DNA of 64,000 bases, from NCBI GenBank assembly GCA_002401155.1, contig NVSG01000007.1:8180-72179 (forward strand), read 5' to 3'. Positions within the stretch are counted from its first letter, which is position 1. Each line of letters starts with the position of its first letter. This document shows positions 55,524 through 64,000 of this stretch, one piece after another. The stretch is from Hyphomicrobiales bacterium (lineage in GTDB: Bacteria; Pseudomonadota; Alphaproteobacteria; Rhizobiales; Rhizobiaceae). Under the pieces are notes generated by a model. It ran no database searches. It saw only the letters and a list, made by a program, of their open reading frames with translations, and had not been told where the DNA came from. The position numbers and the translations under genes were made by a program.

Positions 55524-55981
55524 TGCTGACCGTAGAACGCGCTCTTGATCTTAAGACCTATGCCGGTCAGGTGCTGGGTACTTCCGAATGGCAACTCGTG
55601 ACCCAAAAGGTAATCGATGACTTTGCCAAAATTTCGGGCGACGATCACTGGATACATATCGATGTGGATCGGGCGCGGCGGGAAATGCCTGATGGGAGTA
55701 CAATTGCACATGGGCTCTATTTGATGTCGCTCATCCCGGTATTACAGCGTCAAATATATAGTATCCGCAATCGCGGACGCGGGCTCAATTACGGATATGA
55801 CAGGGTGCGCTTTGTCTCGTCTGTTGCGGTGGAAAGCCGTATCCGCCTGAAACAAACGCTGGTGGATGCTACGCCACATAAATTTGGCGCACGTCTCGAA
55901 ATCGATATAGAGATTGAAATTGAAGACGGGAAAAAACCCGCAATGGTCGCGCGAAATATTTTACTTATCGAGAACCCATGA
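55523..55981 (+). CDS. MaoC-like dehydratase (1)
   Basis: 152 residues, a single hot-dog domain with the R-specific hydratase signature SGDDHWIHIDVDRARRE and STIAHGLYLMSLIPVL. It hydrates an enoyl-CoA. The stop overlaps the ligase start by 4 bases. Confidence 0.88.
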   Translation: MLTVERALDLKTYAGQVLGTSEWQLVTQKVIDDFAKISGDDHWIHIDVDRARREMPDGSTIAHGLYLMSLIPVLQRQIYSIRNRGRGLNYGYDRVRFVSSVAVESRIRLKQTLVDATPHKFGARLEIDIEIEIEDGKKPAMVARNILLIENP

Positions 55982-57513
55982 TCCAAGATAATGACCAAGC
56001 GATACTCGGCCGCATCCTCTCTCATGCTGGCGAGCGGCCTGATGATATCGCGCTTATATGCGGTGATGCTGAACGCTGCTGGAAACAGTTGCGAGAAGAA
56101 ACGCTGGCCCTTGCGGGATCAATTGCAGCGACAGGAACAATAGGCGACCGGGTGGTTTTGCTTGGCGATGTCAGCGTGGAACTGGTGATTGCCTATCTCG
56201 CAATTATTACAGCTGGCAGGTGCGCCGTTCCGCTGCAAACATCCGCGCATCCCGATGCGCTTGCGGGTATGGTCGCTGATTGTGAACCCAGCCTGATATT
56301 TGCAGACGGGAAATATCTCGACACATTGCAATCATTGCTGGTGTCGCAAACTCTCGCGGTTCGTCTTGATGATGATGCCGGAGAACTTGAGAAATTTGTT
56401 TCGACAGGTTCCCCGCTTGCAGAACCTCAGCAGGTCTCGCCGGAAGATCCATTCAATATTATTTACAGCTCAGGCACGACCGGAAAAGCGAAGGGGATCG
56501 TTCATTCCCACACCATGCGATATCGTCAAGTCGCACGCGATGTTTTTGATTTGAATTCGGCCAGCACGATGCTGTTGGCGACGCCGCTTTATTCGAACAC
56601 AACGCTGATGCCCATGCTGATGGCTTTTTTCCATGGAAGCCGTGTGGTGATGATGCAAAAATTCAATGCAGAGGGTTATCTCGATCTGGTGGAGAAACAC
56701 GCCGCAACCCACACCATGCTGGTGCCTATACAATATCAACGTATTCTAGCAGCAGACAGTTTTGCCAATCGGGACCTTAAAAGTTTCAAGGTTAAACAGT
56801 GCACTGGCGCGCCTCTTGCTGCTGCCGACAAACGTCGTATCGTGCAGGAATGGCCGGGCCGTTTTCTGGAAATTTATGGGCTAACCGAAGGCGGGTGCAC
56901 TTGCCTGCTGGACGCGGTAGCTCACCCGAAAAAGGCACATACGGTGGGTAAGCCTGCTGCGGGAAACGACATTCGGATCATCGATGATGATGGTAATGAT
57001 TTGCCAATTGGCGAACGCGGCGAGATCATTGGTCGTTCGCAAATGATGATGTCTGGATATTTTCGCAATCAGGCTGCCAATGATGCATTTTACTGGCGTG
57101 ATAAAGATGATGTTCTTTATCATCGCACCGGCGATATCGGTGTTTTCGATGAAGATGGTTTTTTAACTCTGGTAGACCGGAAAAAGGATGTGATCATATC
57201 GGGTGGTTTCAATATCTATGCTTCTGATCTCGAAGAAAAGTTGCTCGATCATCCCGACATTGCTGAGGCAATTGTAATCGCTATACCCAGTGAAAAATGG
57301 GGAGAAACGCCGCTTGGACTTGTTATTGCCAATCCCGAAACGCAAATTGAACCGGATGAAATTCTTGAATGGGTCAATGGACGGCTTGGAAAGATGCAGC
57401 GATTGTCGGCAATCGAACTCAGAAATGAATTGCCGCGATCTGTGGTAGGCAAGGTCCTGAAACAAGAACTTAAAAAACCCTATTGGGAGAATATAAATAA
57501 TGACGCAAGTTGA
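55978..57513 (+). CDS. AMP-forming acyl-CoA synthetase
   Basis: 511 residues. ATP motif YSSGTTGKAKGIVHSH, the acid-binding part FLEIYGLTEGGCT, and the A8/A10 motifs (TGDIGVFDEDGFLTLVDRKK with ISGGFNIYASDLEE, and the catalytic lysine in PRSVVGKVLKQEL). It activates an organic acid as its CoA thioester. The product of this gene defines the route as a CoA pathway. It overlaps the SDR gene by 14 bases. Confidence 0.92.
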   Translation: MIQDNDQAILGRILSHAGERPDDIALICGDAERCWKQLREETLALAGSIAATGTIGDRVVLLGDVSVELVIAYLAIITAGRCAVPLQTSAHPDALAGMVADCEPSLIFADGKYLDTLQSLLVSQTLAVRLDDDAGELEKFVSTGSPLAEPQQVSPEDPFNIIYSSGTTGKAKGIVHSHTMRYRQVARDVFDLNSASTMLLATPLYSNTTLMPMLMAFFHGSRVVMMQKFNAEGYLDLVEKHAATHTMLVPIQYQRILAADSFANRDLKSFKVKQCTGAPLAAADKRRIVQEWPGRFLEIYGLTEGGCTCLLDAVAHPKKAHTVGKPAAGNDIRIIDDDGNDLPIGERGEIIGRSQMMMSGYFRNQAANDAFYWRDKDDVLYHRTGDIGVFDEDGFLTLVDRKKDVIISGGFNIYASDLEEKLLDHPDIAEAIVIAIPSEKWGETPLGLVIANPETQIEPDEILEWVNGRLGKMQRLSAIELRNELPRSVVGKVLKQELKKPYWENINNDAS

Positions 57514-58255
57514 ACAATCCCGTTACCCTGAAATCGCCCTTGTCACCGGCGCGAGCAGCGGCATCGGCCGTGCAACCGCCCTTCGACTGGCAGCAGGCGG
57601 CTCACGAATAGTGGTTGGATATAACAGCAACAAGCAGGCGGCAGATGAACTGACAGCAGAAATGGCAGGCAGCGGCCATATGGCATTGCGCATTGCCATT
57701 GATGATACCAACAGTATTTCTGATGCCGTAGCGGTTATCACAAAGGAATATGGCAAGCTTGATGCGTTGGTGAACAGTGCCGGTAGCACACAGCCTGTGC
57801 CACTGAACGATCTCGACAAACTTACCGACGAGATTTTTGATCGCATCGTGTCGATCAATTTGCGCGGGCCGTTTGCCGTCATTCGCGCCATGCGATCGCT
57901 TTTGGAAAAGGGTGAAAAATCCGCGATCATCAATGTATCATCCCTTGCCGCGCAAAGAGGAATTGGCAGTAGCCTTGCCTATTGTGCCGCCAAGGGTGGA
58001 CTGGATACGCTCACTGTCGGGCTGGCCCGCATTCTGGCGCCGCACATCCGCGTCATCTCGATTTCACCGGCTGGCGTCGATACGGAATTTGTCACTGGAC
58101 GGACAAGAGCGCAAATGGATGCCATGGCCGAAACGCTGCCGCTACAACACGTGACCTCAGCCGACGATGTGGCGCGGGCAATTGTTGTCAGTATTGTAGA
58201 TTTGACCAGCAGCACCGGCATTATCATCAATATCGATGAGGGCCGACACCTATAG
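57500..58255 (+). CDS. Short-chain dehydrogenase/reductase
   Basis: 251 residues. Cofactor loop VTGASSGIGRATALRL, the VNSAGSTQP segment, catalytic INVSSLAAQRGIG and the Y-x3-K motif in AYCAAKGGLDTL. It likely oxidises the 3-hydroxyacyl-CoA made by the MaoC step (inference). It is the last gene of the plus-strand operon. Confidence 0.92.
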   Translation: MTQVEQSRYPEIALVTGASSGIGRATALRLAAGGSRIVVGYNSNKQAADELTAEMAGSGHMALRIAIDDTNSISDAVAVITKEYGKLDALVNSAGSTQPVPLNDLDKLTDEIFDRIVSINLRGPFAVIRAMRSLLEKGEKSAIINVSSLAAQRGIGSSLAYCAAKGGLDTLTVGLARILAPHIRVISISPAGVDTEFVTGRTRAQMDAMAETLPLQHVTSADDVARAIVVSIVDLTSSTGIIINIDEGRHL

Positions 58256-58281
58256 TCGTTAACCCGAACCTTTAAAAGGCG

Positions 58282-58731
58282 CTAATCAGTCGGACGCACC
58301 GGTATTTGACCCAAAGTTATCAGGGTCATTACCGCTTCATCCTTTTGGTTTGATACCGTAACTTTGGTGCGAATGACGCCAAATTCGGGGCGGCGTTTTG
58401 AGCGTTCCGTCGATATCACTTCGCGGGAAACCTTGAGAACGTCTCCGGGGCGCACAGGTTTGCGCCAGCGTAATTCATCAATTCCCACCCCTACAATCGG
58501 GGTATCACCATAACCACCGCCCTCGATAAAGAGGCGCATGGAGAGCGCCGCGATCTGCCAGCCACTTGCAATTACCGTACCGAACCGCCCGGCAGCAGCT
58601 GCTTCGGGATCAGTGTGCATGGGCTGCGGATCATTTTGTAGCGCATAGGAAATGATATCCTCCTCGCTTATTTCCACGGTCTTGCTGACCCAGGTTTCAC
58701 CAATCTCAATATCCTCTAGAAAGCGGGACAT
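58282..58731 (-). CDS. MaoC-like dehydratase (2)
   Basis: 149 residues, hot-dog fold: ISEEDIISYALQNDPQPMHT with the catalytic region and VIASGWQIAALSMRLF. It is separated by 63 bases from the fumarase genes on the same strand and converges with the SDR gene. Confidence 0.88.
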   Translation of the reverse strand: MSRFLEDIEIGETWVSKTVEISEEDIISYALQNDPQPMHTDPEAAAAGRFGTVIASGWQIAALSMRLFIEGGGYGDTPIVGVGIDELRWRKPVRPGDVLKVSREVISTERSKRRPEFGVIRTKVTVSNQKDEAVMTLITLGQIPVRPTD

Positions 58732-58794
58732 ATTTTCTCCAATTATGAGTTGTGTTGTGGCAATTACGGAGGAAGCGTTGCAATGAAACTGGTT

Positions 58795-59427
58795 TCATTT
58801 CTGTCTTGCTGCCGCGAGTTCTTGCAAAATTCCGGGCAATTTATCAGCAGCTTCCTGTTGTAACTTTTGAAACATGCTGTTGCCATGGGCATCAATGGCG
58901 ACCGTGACAGGGCCAAAAGATTTCAATTGATACCGAGCCAGGCGAAATTGCTCGATGAGGTCATCCCACCCCGTTTCCAGACGCTCGACAACGCCGTTAG
59001 TCAGAAGCGGCGATGCACCGCCCGGCATTGAAAAATATACGCATCCAATTTCCTGCATCGCCTCAACGCATTGCGGACCCATGCCGCCTTTTCCGCCAAC
59101 CGAGGTCAAACCCAAACCCCTGATGATGGTGGGCATTAAAGCATCGAACCGGGTGGAAGTGGTTGGATTGACATAGTTGGGCAGCCATTTGCCGTTCTCT
59201 TCGCGGCAATTACTTCCCATGTGGAAGAAGGCCTGACCTTGAAGATCAAATGGAAGGTCCTCTCCGCTTTCCAGCGCTTCAATGATGCGCTCTTGGGTGA
59301 TCATCCCAGCGGACACGGTCACTTCCCCGTCCAACAGAACCATGTCGCCCAAAGAAAGCGACCGCGCCTCCTCAGGAGACAATGGTAAATTCAAATGCAC
59401 AATGTCTGGTTGAGGCTCATCACTCAA
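58795..59427 (-). CDS. Class I fumarase / tartrate dehydratase beta subunit
   Basis: 210 residues. Opens with LPLSPEEARSLSLGDMVLLDG and has GGKGGMGPQCVEAMQEIGCVY, the C-terminal subunit pattern of the two-chain FumA/TtdB type. It pairs with the larger subunit just upstream, overlapping it by 8 bases. Fumarate, L(+)-tartrate or a close analogue could be the substrate. Confidence 0.9.
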   Translation of the reverse strand: MSDEPQPDIVHLNLPLSPEEARSLSLGDMVLLDGEVTVSAGMITQERIIEALESGEDLPFDLQGQAFFHMGSNCREENGKWLPNYVNPTTSTRFDALMPTIIRGLGLTSVGGKGGMGPQCVEAMQEIGCVYFSMPGGASPLLTNGVVERLETGWDDLIEQFRLARYQLKSFGPVTVAIDAHGNSMFQKLQQEAADKLPGILQELAAARQK

Positions 59428-60301
59428 GACGTGTTACCTCTCCATCATTGCTGATGCGCAGCGTGGTTCGGCGGTTAATCCAACAGTTGAAACATACGGC
59501 GACCGGGACAAAACTATGCCCGTGGGCATAATCGACATGCACAGCCAGCGCCGTGGTGTCTCCACCTGTTCCCATCGGACCAAACCCGGTTTTATTGACA
59601 GCAATAAGCAGCCGCTCCTCCATGTCCTGAATCATCGGATCAGAATGTTTTGAACCAATTTTGCGCAAAGTTGCTTTCTTGGCCATTTTTGCTGCGTGAT
59701 CGAATGATCCGCCAATCCCCATACCGATGATGACCGGTGGGCAGTGCTGTGATCCTGCCGCAAGTACGCAATCCATAAAGTAGGCTTCAATTTCCTCGAT
59801 TTTCGGATAAACAAAAATCTTCATATCGGCCCAGCGCCCCGAACCCAGCGCTTTGGGCGAACACGTGATTTCCATATAGTCGGCCCCGTCGATCACATCG
59901 AAAGACAATGCAGGCATGTCACGCCCGGTATAGCTGCGCTCCATGGTCAGAGGGTGGGTGATAAATTTGAGGATTGGCGGCTCTATTGTCTTCACCAAAT
60001 CTTCAAATCCATCGACGAATGCGCGGCGGATATCACCATCCAGTGTCAACTTTGTCCCGATTTTCACGAAATATGCGGGAAACCCGGCATCGGAACAGGC
60101 ATGTCGATCTTCGGTTTCAGCAGCGCGAGCGGCGGCCTGCATGAATTGGAGCGTGCGGCGAGAAGCAAGCTTTGTTTCTTTCTTCTCAGCCTGAGCCAAA
60201 GCTTCCAGCGTATCGTCCGGCACCTTTTTCAGCGACCATTCATACAGGTCCCGGGAAGCTTTCCTTATGATGTCATAGGTAATCGGCACAGTGTTCCTCA
60301 C
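59420..60301 (-). CDS. Class I fumarase / tartrate dehydratase alpha subunit
   Basis: 293 residues. The iron-sulfur ligand cysteines are in RHACSDAGFPAYF, GSQHCPPVIIGMGIGG and CFNCWINRRTTLRI. The heterodimer with the next gene uses an oxygen-sensitive [4Fe-4S] cluster for the lyase reaction. It is divergent from the dehydrogenase gene at 60469. Confidence 0.92.
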   Translation of the reverse strand: MRNTVPITYDIIRKASRDLYEWSLKKVPDDTLEALAQAEKKETKLASRRTLQFMQAAARAAETEDRHACSDAGFPAYFVKIGTKLTLDGDIRRAFVDGFEDLVKTIEPPILKFITHPLTMERSYTGRDMPALSFDVIDGADYMEITCSPKALGSGRWADMKIFVYPKIEEIEAYFMDCVLAAGSQHCPPVIIGMGIGGSFDHAAKMAKKATLRKIGSKHSDPMIQDMEERLLIAVNKTGFGPMGTGGDTTALAVHVDYAHGHSFVPVAVCFNCWINRRTTLRISNDGEVTRLE

Positions 60302-60468
60302 CCCGTAAATTGGTATTTCACCCTACGTTGAACCTCCCGCTGCGATAAACCTTTGGCCATGAATGTTTCGCAGAACGGAATGCTGATTGGGAGGGGTTGA
60401 AGCAATGCGATCTGGGGTTTCTGATTGCCTTTCACTTTAGATCAGAAATCCGATGACAAGGTCAGTCC

Positions 60469-61524
60469 ATGAATCGTGCATTAATTGTCGATGTACCTGA
60501 GGTAACGAATTTCGTTAGTGCACTTTTCGAAGCGGCGGGATTGGCTCCGGATGCCGCAAAGCGCGTCGCCGATGCATTGATTGATGCCGACGTTTCAGGT
60601 CGCGGGTCTCACGGCATTCAATTGGCAGACCTATATCTTGAGCGGCTGGTCAACGGCACAATGTCAACGGCATCAAAGCCTGAACTTGTCAGCGAGGATG
60701 GTGGGTGCGTTGTGCTTGATGCAGCTGATATGGAGGGCCATCTAGCGGCAGAGGAAGCGATGAAGATCGCTATCGCCAAGGCACGTGAATTTGGCGTTTC
60801 AGCGGTTTCAATGCGCCGCGTATTTCATTGCGGGGTTATGGGGCGCTATATTCGTATGGCTGCTGAGGAAGGATGCGCGGCGTTTGCAATGTGCAATGTC
60901 AAACCCCTCATGGCAGCACCGGGTGGTTTGGAACGGCTGGTAGGCACCAACCCGATTGCCATCGGTTTCCCGGTGGAAAATCATGCGCCGGTTATTTTAG
61001 ACATGGCAACGACTGAAGGGGCGATGGGGAGCATTCGCCAAAAACTTGCGGCAGGCGAAAAGCTACCTGTAAATTGGGCGCTGGATGCCGAGGGTAATTC
61101 AACCACAGATCCGGCGGAGGCTCTTGCCGGTTTTCTTCTACCCGTGGGCGGAGCCAAAGGCTTCGGGTTATCATTTGCCATTGACCTGCTTTCAGGGGCT
61201 CTGGCCACAGGCGGTTTTGGCTCTACGCTTGGACAGCTTGCCGGCGACAAACCTTATAATGCATCACTTCTGTTTATCGTTTTAGATATCAATCGCTTCA
61301 GAGCGCTTGACGCATTTCTTGAAGAAACACGCGCCGGTGTGGAGCGGGTACACAATTCAAAAAAAGCAGAGGGAACCGACCGGTTATTTGTGCCGGGGGA
61401 ACGCAGCGCAGAGACGACTGCGACAAATGAAGGGACCATCCCCGTTTCACTCACAGCTGCCAAAACCCTGCGACAACGAGCTTTGAAGCTAGGTGTCCCG
61501 GTGCCTGCAACAATGGAGGTCTAA
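60469..61524 (+). CDS. Ldh2/YlbC-type malate/L-lactate dehydrogenase
   Basis: 351 residues. The family pattern GLAPDAAKRVADALIDADVS, GRGSHGIQLADLYLERL and the NAD(P) site GGLERLVGTNPIAIGFPV are present, with a catalytic His in SHGI. Members oxidise 2-hydroxy acids (lactate, ureidoglycolate, sulfolactate, 2,3-diketogulonate). It precedes the IlvD-type gene by 2 bases. Confidence 0.9.
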   Translation: MNRALIVDVPEVTNFVSALFEAAGLAPDAAKRVADALIDADVSGRGSHGIQLADLYLERLVNGTMSTASKPELVSEDGGCVVLDAADMEGHLAAEEAMKIAIAKAREFGVSAVSMRRVFHCGVMGRYIRMAAEEGCAAFAMCNVKPLMAAPGGLERLVGTNPIAIGFPVENHAPVILDMATTEGAMGSIRQKLAAGEKLPVNWALDAEGNSTTDPAEALAGFLLPVGGAKGFGLSFAIDLLSGALATGGFGSTLGQLAGDKPYNASLLFIVLDINRFRALDAFLEETRAGVERVHNSKKAEGTDRLFVPGERSAETTATNEGTIPVSLTAAKTLRQRALKLGVPVPATMEV

Positions 61525-61526
61525 GG

Positions 61527-63263
61527 ATGGAAAAGCGTAAAAAATATGAAGAATTCCGATCCGCACGCTGGTTGGATCGCGATGATTTTCGCTCGTTCAT
61601 GCATCGCTCGCGAGCAATGCAAATGGGATATGGGCCTGAAGACTGGGAAGGTAAACCCATCATTGCCGTCGTCAATACCTGGTCGGATACACAGCAATGC
61701 CACATGCATTTCAAGGACCGTGTGGAATGGGTGAAACGCGGTGTGTTGCAAGCCGGTGGCTTTCCGCTGGAAATTCCGGCGATGTCTTTATCTGAAGTAT
61801 TTATAAAACCCTCCTCCATGCTCTATCGCAATATGTTGTCCATGGAAGTTGAAGAGGTTTTACGCTCACAGCCGGTGGATGGTGTGGTGCTGATGGGCGG
61901 TTGCGATAAAACCACACCGGCATTGACCATGGGTGCCATATCAGTGGGGCTGCCATTTATTTTCCTGCCGGCTGGTCCAATGTTAAGCGGAAACTATGCT
62001 GGCAAGGCGCTTGGTTCTGGCACGGATGCTTATAAATACTGGGACGAAAAGCGCCTTGGCAATGTAACTGATAAAGAGTTGCAGGGCGTTGAGGCGGGCA
62101 TCGCACGTTCGGATGGTCATTGCATGACATTCGGCACTGCGAGCACCATGACGGCGGTTGCCGAAGGCTTGGGGCTCTGTCTTCCCGGGGCTTCATCAAT
62201 TCCAGCACCAGATTCCAGCCATCGGCGGATGAGCGCGGATTGCGGTCGTCGGATCGTTGATATGGTCTGGGAAGATTTAACACCTGAAAAAATCATAACC
62301 AGAGCGGCGGTAGAAAACGCCATTACACTCGCTATGGCGACAGGTGGTTCAACCAATGCCTTGATCCACATCATCGCAATGGCGCGGCGGGCAAATATTC
62401 CCATCGATTTGGACGATATTGATAAAGTGGGCCGCACGACACCTGTGATTGCCAATATACGTCCCTCCGGCAAAGTTTATCTGATGGAGGATTTTTACCA
62501 TGCCGGTGGCCTGCGTGCATTGATGGTGCAATTGGGGGACAAGCTTGATTTATCTGCCCTCACAGTTACCGGAAAAACACTCGGGGATGGGCTGGAGGGT
62601 GTCGTTGTCCAAAATGATGACGTGATCAGACCATTATCAAACCCTGTTTACGGTGAAGGATCGCTTGCCGTATTGAAAGGCAATTTGGCGCCAACGGGTG
62701 CCGTCATCAAACCTGCGGCGTGTGATCCAAAATTCCTTGTGCATCGCGGGCCTGCGCTGGTGGCTAATTCCTATCCGGAACTAAAGAAAATTGTAGAAGA
62801 TCCGGATTATCCGATCACACCGGACACCGTATTGGTGCTGCGTAATGCTGGGCCTCAAGGTGGTCCGGGCATGCCTGAATGGGGCATGATACCAATGCCC
62901 CGGGCACTGCTTAAAGATGGTCATCGCGATATGGTGCGGTTGAGCGATGCACGCATGTCGGGCACTTCTTATGGTGCCTGTGTATTGCACGTCTCGCCGG
63001 AAGCATTTATCGGCGGGCCTTTGGCGCTAATTGAAAATGGCGACATTATTGAACTTGATGTTCCAAACCGTTCGCTCAACGTCATGGTTTCTGACGCAGA
63101 ATTAGCGCGTCGCAAAAGCGAATGGGTCGCGCCTGTTTCAAAGTATGAGCGTGGATATGTCAGCATGTTCGGCAAGCATGTTGAGCAAGCAGATAAAGGG
63201 TGTGACTTCGACTTTCTGCGAACAGATTATGGCGGACCGAACCCGGAACCGGATATCTTCTAA
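61527..63263 (+). CDS. IlvD/Edd-family dehydratase (sugar-acid type)
   Basis: 578 residues. Iron-sulfur and metal ligands are in NTWSDTQQCHMHF, LMGGCDKTTPALTMG and SDGHCMTFGTASTMTAV. The size and the NTWSDTQQCHMHF type start point to the sugar-acid (arabonate/xylonate-like) branch rather than to the branched-chain amino acid enzyme. It would turn a 2,3-dihydroxy acid into a 2-oxo acid. It overlaps the last gene's stop by 4 bases (convergent). Confidence 0.9.
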   Translation: MEKRKKYEEFRSARWLDRDDFRSFMHRSRAMQMGYGPEDWEGKPIIAVVNTWSDTQQCHMHFKDRVEWVKRGVLQAGGFPLEIPAMSLSEVFIKPSSMLYRNMLSMEVEEVLRSQPVDGVVLMGGCDKTTPALTMGAISVGLPFIFLPAGPMLSGNYAGKALGSGTDAYKYWDEKRLGNVTDKELQGVEAGIARSDGHCMTFGTASTMTAVAEGLGLCLPGASSIPAPDSSHRRMSADCGRRIVDMVWEDLTPEKIITRAAVENAITLAMATGGSTNALIHIIAMARRANIPIDLDDIDKVGRTTPVIANIRPSGKVYLMEDFYHAGGLRALMVQLGDKLDLSALTVTGKTLGDGLEGVVVQNDDVIRPLSNPVYGEGSLAVLKGNLAPTGAVIKPAACDPKFLVHRGPALVANSYPELKKIVEDPDYPITPDTVLVLRNAGPQGGPGMPEWGMIPMPRALLKDGHRDMVRLSDARMSGTSYGACVLHVSPEAFIGGPLALIENGDIIELDVPNRSLNVMVSDAELARRKSEWVAPVSKYERGYVSMFGKHVEQADKGCDFDFLRTDYGGPNPEPDIF

Positions 63264-63880
63264 CCAAGCTCCTTGAGCCAGCGGTTTTCGCCGTCGTGAA
63301 ATTTTTGCAACTCTTCCGGCCGATCATCACCGAGAAGATCATGGCTTAGATTAAAGCCCCGGCGGTCCTGTAGATATGCCAAAAAGCGATAAGTTGGCCG
63401 GTACTTTGCCAGCAAATCCCAATCGATGGGAAGGGCGTTGGAAGGATCAAGCGCTCTCATGACATCGCGCTCGAAGATCACTTCGAATGTCAGCAAACGC
63501 CAAGTATCGTCGCGGCGCTCGACGCGGCAATGGTATCTGCAAAAGATGTGATAATCGACTTCCACGCCTTCAAGCACGGTACGATTGAAAATCATCCCCG
63601 GGCTTTCGACCGTCGCTCTATCTGAGTTAGTCTGCACAAACCCGGGAAATATCCAATGCTTGCTGCCCGGTACTTTTTCCAGCAATTTTTGTGTCGCCGG
63701 AATGTAATCCACCCCATTGCCATCATACCAGCTTGTGCGGATGTGGGCGTCTGGATGAAAGCATCCGGCCATCACATCCCAGAGCCCTTGATCGCGCGCA
63801 AATCGCTCCTTGCTAACGAGATCGCGAATTTCTTCGCGGTCCAGCATTGCGGCAAGTCGTGCTTCGGATTTGGATGTCAT
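63260..63880 (-). CDS. NTF2/SnoaL-fold protein
   Basis: 206 residues. ARLAAMLDREEIRDLVSKER followed by LWDVMAGCFHPDAHIRTSWY is the SnoaL_4-type start; the rest is beta-rich (VDYHIFCRYHCRVERRDDTW). A C-terminal 50-residue extension ends in DGENRWLKEL. Members act as small hydratases, isomerases or dioxygenase beta-type subunits. The role here is not assigned. Confidence 0.78.
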   Translation of the reverse strand: MTSKSEARLAAMLDREEIRDLVSKERFARDQGLWDVMAGCFHPDAHIRTSWYDGNGVDYIPATQKLLEKVPGSKHWIFPGFVQTNSDRATVESPGMIFNRTVLEGVEVDYHIFCRYHCRVERRDDTWRLLTFEVIFERDVMRALDPSNALPIDWDLLAKYRPTYRFLAYLQDRRGFNLSHDLLGDDRPEELQKFHDGENRWLKELG

Positions 63881-64000
63881 TGCAATTCCTTTGGTTGAGA
63901 ACTTCCCGCAGAGAACCAGATGCGCAATTTTCTGTCAATTTGTCCCGGGGCATATTCCGCCTGCCAAAATAACCGGGATTGCACCTTCCAATACAATTAA

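Overview
The window looks like a chromosomal segment of an alphaproteobacterium, most likely of the Hyphomicrobiales (Rhizobiales). The grounds are the gene order nusA-rimP-trmB-metK-(XRE regulator)-lnt-corC-ybeY-phoH-miaB-plsC-fur/mur, all on the minus strand, the TlyC-type CorC, and the later ABC-transporter and sugar-acid catabolic clusters. The genus cannot be named from sequence alone. No rRNA operon and no CRISPR array was seen; one tRNA gene is present.

Bases 1-11450 are a housekeeping block on the minus strand: transcription and ribosome maturation, tRNA and rRNA modification, SAM synthesis, lipoprotein acylation, phospholipid synthesis and a Fur-family regulator. A tRNA-Arg(CCG) gene follows at 11451-11527. 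Its last 45 bases recur with one mismatch at 26702-26746. The 15.2 kb between the two copies is an AT-richer integrative element. It carries a tyrosine integrase next to the tRNA, an RloC/PrrC-like putative anticodon nuclease, a second stand-alone recombinase catalytic domain, a degenerate IS1595-type transposase-derived protein, an HUH-like protein, two DUF6626-like regulators, a two-gene HExxH metallopeptidase module, an XRE regulator, two secreted proteins, DUF6641 genes (one intact, one broken) and several unrecognised proteins. This is the accessory, probably defence-bearing, part of the window. It also holds a 17-base perfect palindrome in two copies and three copies of a CCAAC-N3-GTTGG dyad, which look like binding sites of element-encoded regulators.

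From 26.8 to 43 kb the chromosome resumes: an Na/Pi cotransporter; a MocR-controlled ABC transporter of the polyamine/aminophosphonate type ending in a formylglycine-type ester hydrolase; a PstS-like protein behind a clear Pho box; a fumarylacetoacetase; a TetR regulator divergent from three small conserved genes; and a flotillin. From 42 to 48.3 kb lies a branched-chain-type (Liv) ABC operon translationally coupled to an aldehyde dehydrogenase, with an unusual 121-residue tail on LivF. PEP carboxylase follows.

From 51.6 to the end is a catabolic island under an IclR regulator: DUF6282, FAH hydrolase, quinone-oxidoreductase-like, MaoC, acyl-CoA ligase and SDR genes on the plus strand; MaoC and a two-subunit class I fumarase/tartrate dehydratase on the minus strand; then an Ldh2-type dehydrogenase and an IlvD/Edd dehydratase on the plus strand and an NTF2-fold protein. 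Together these read as a route for a hydroxylated or CoA-activated organic acid whose identity cannot be settled here.
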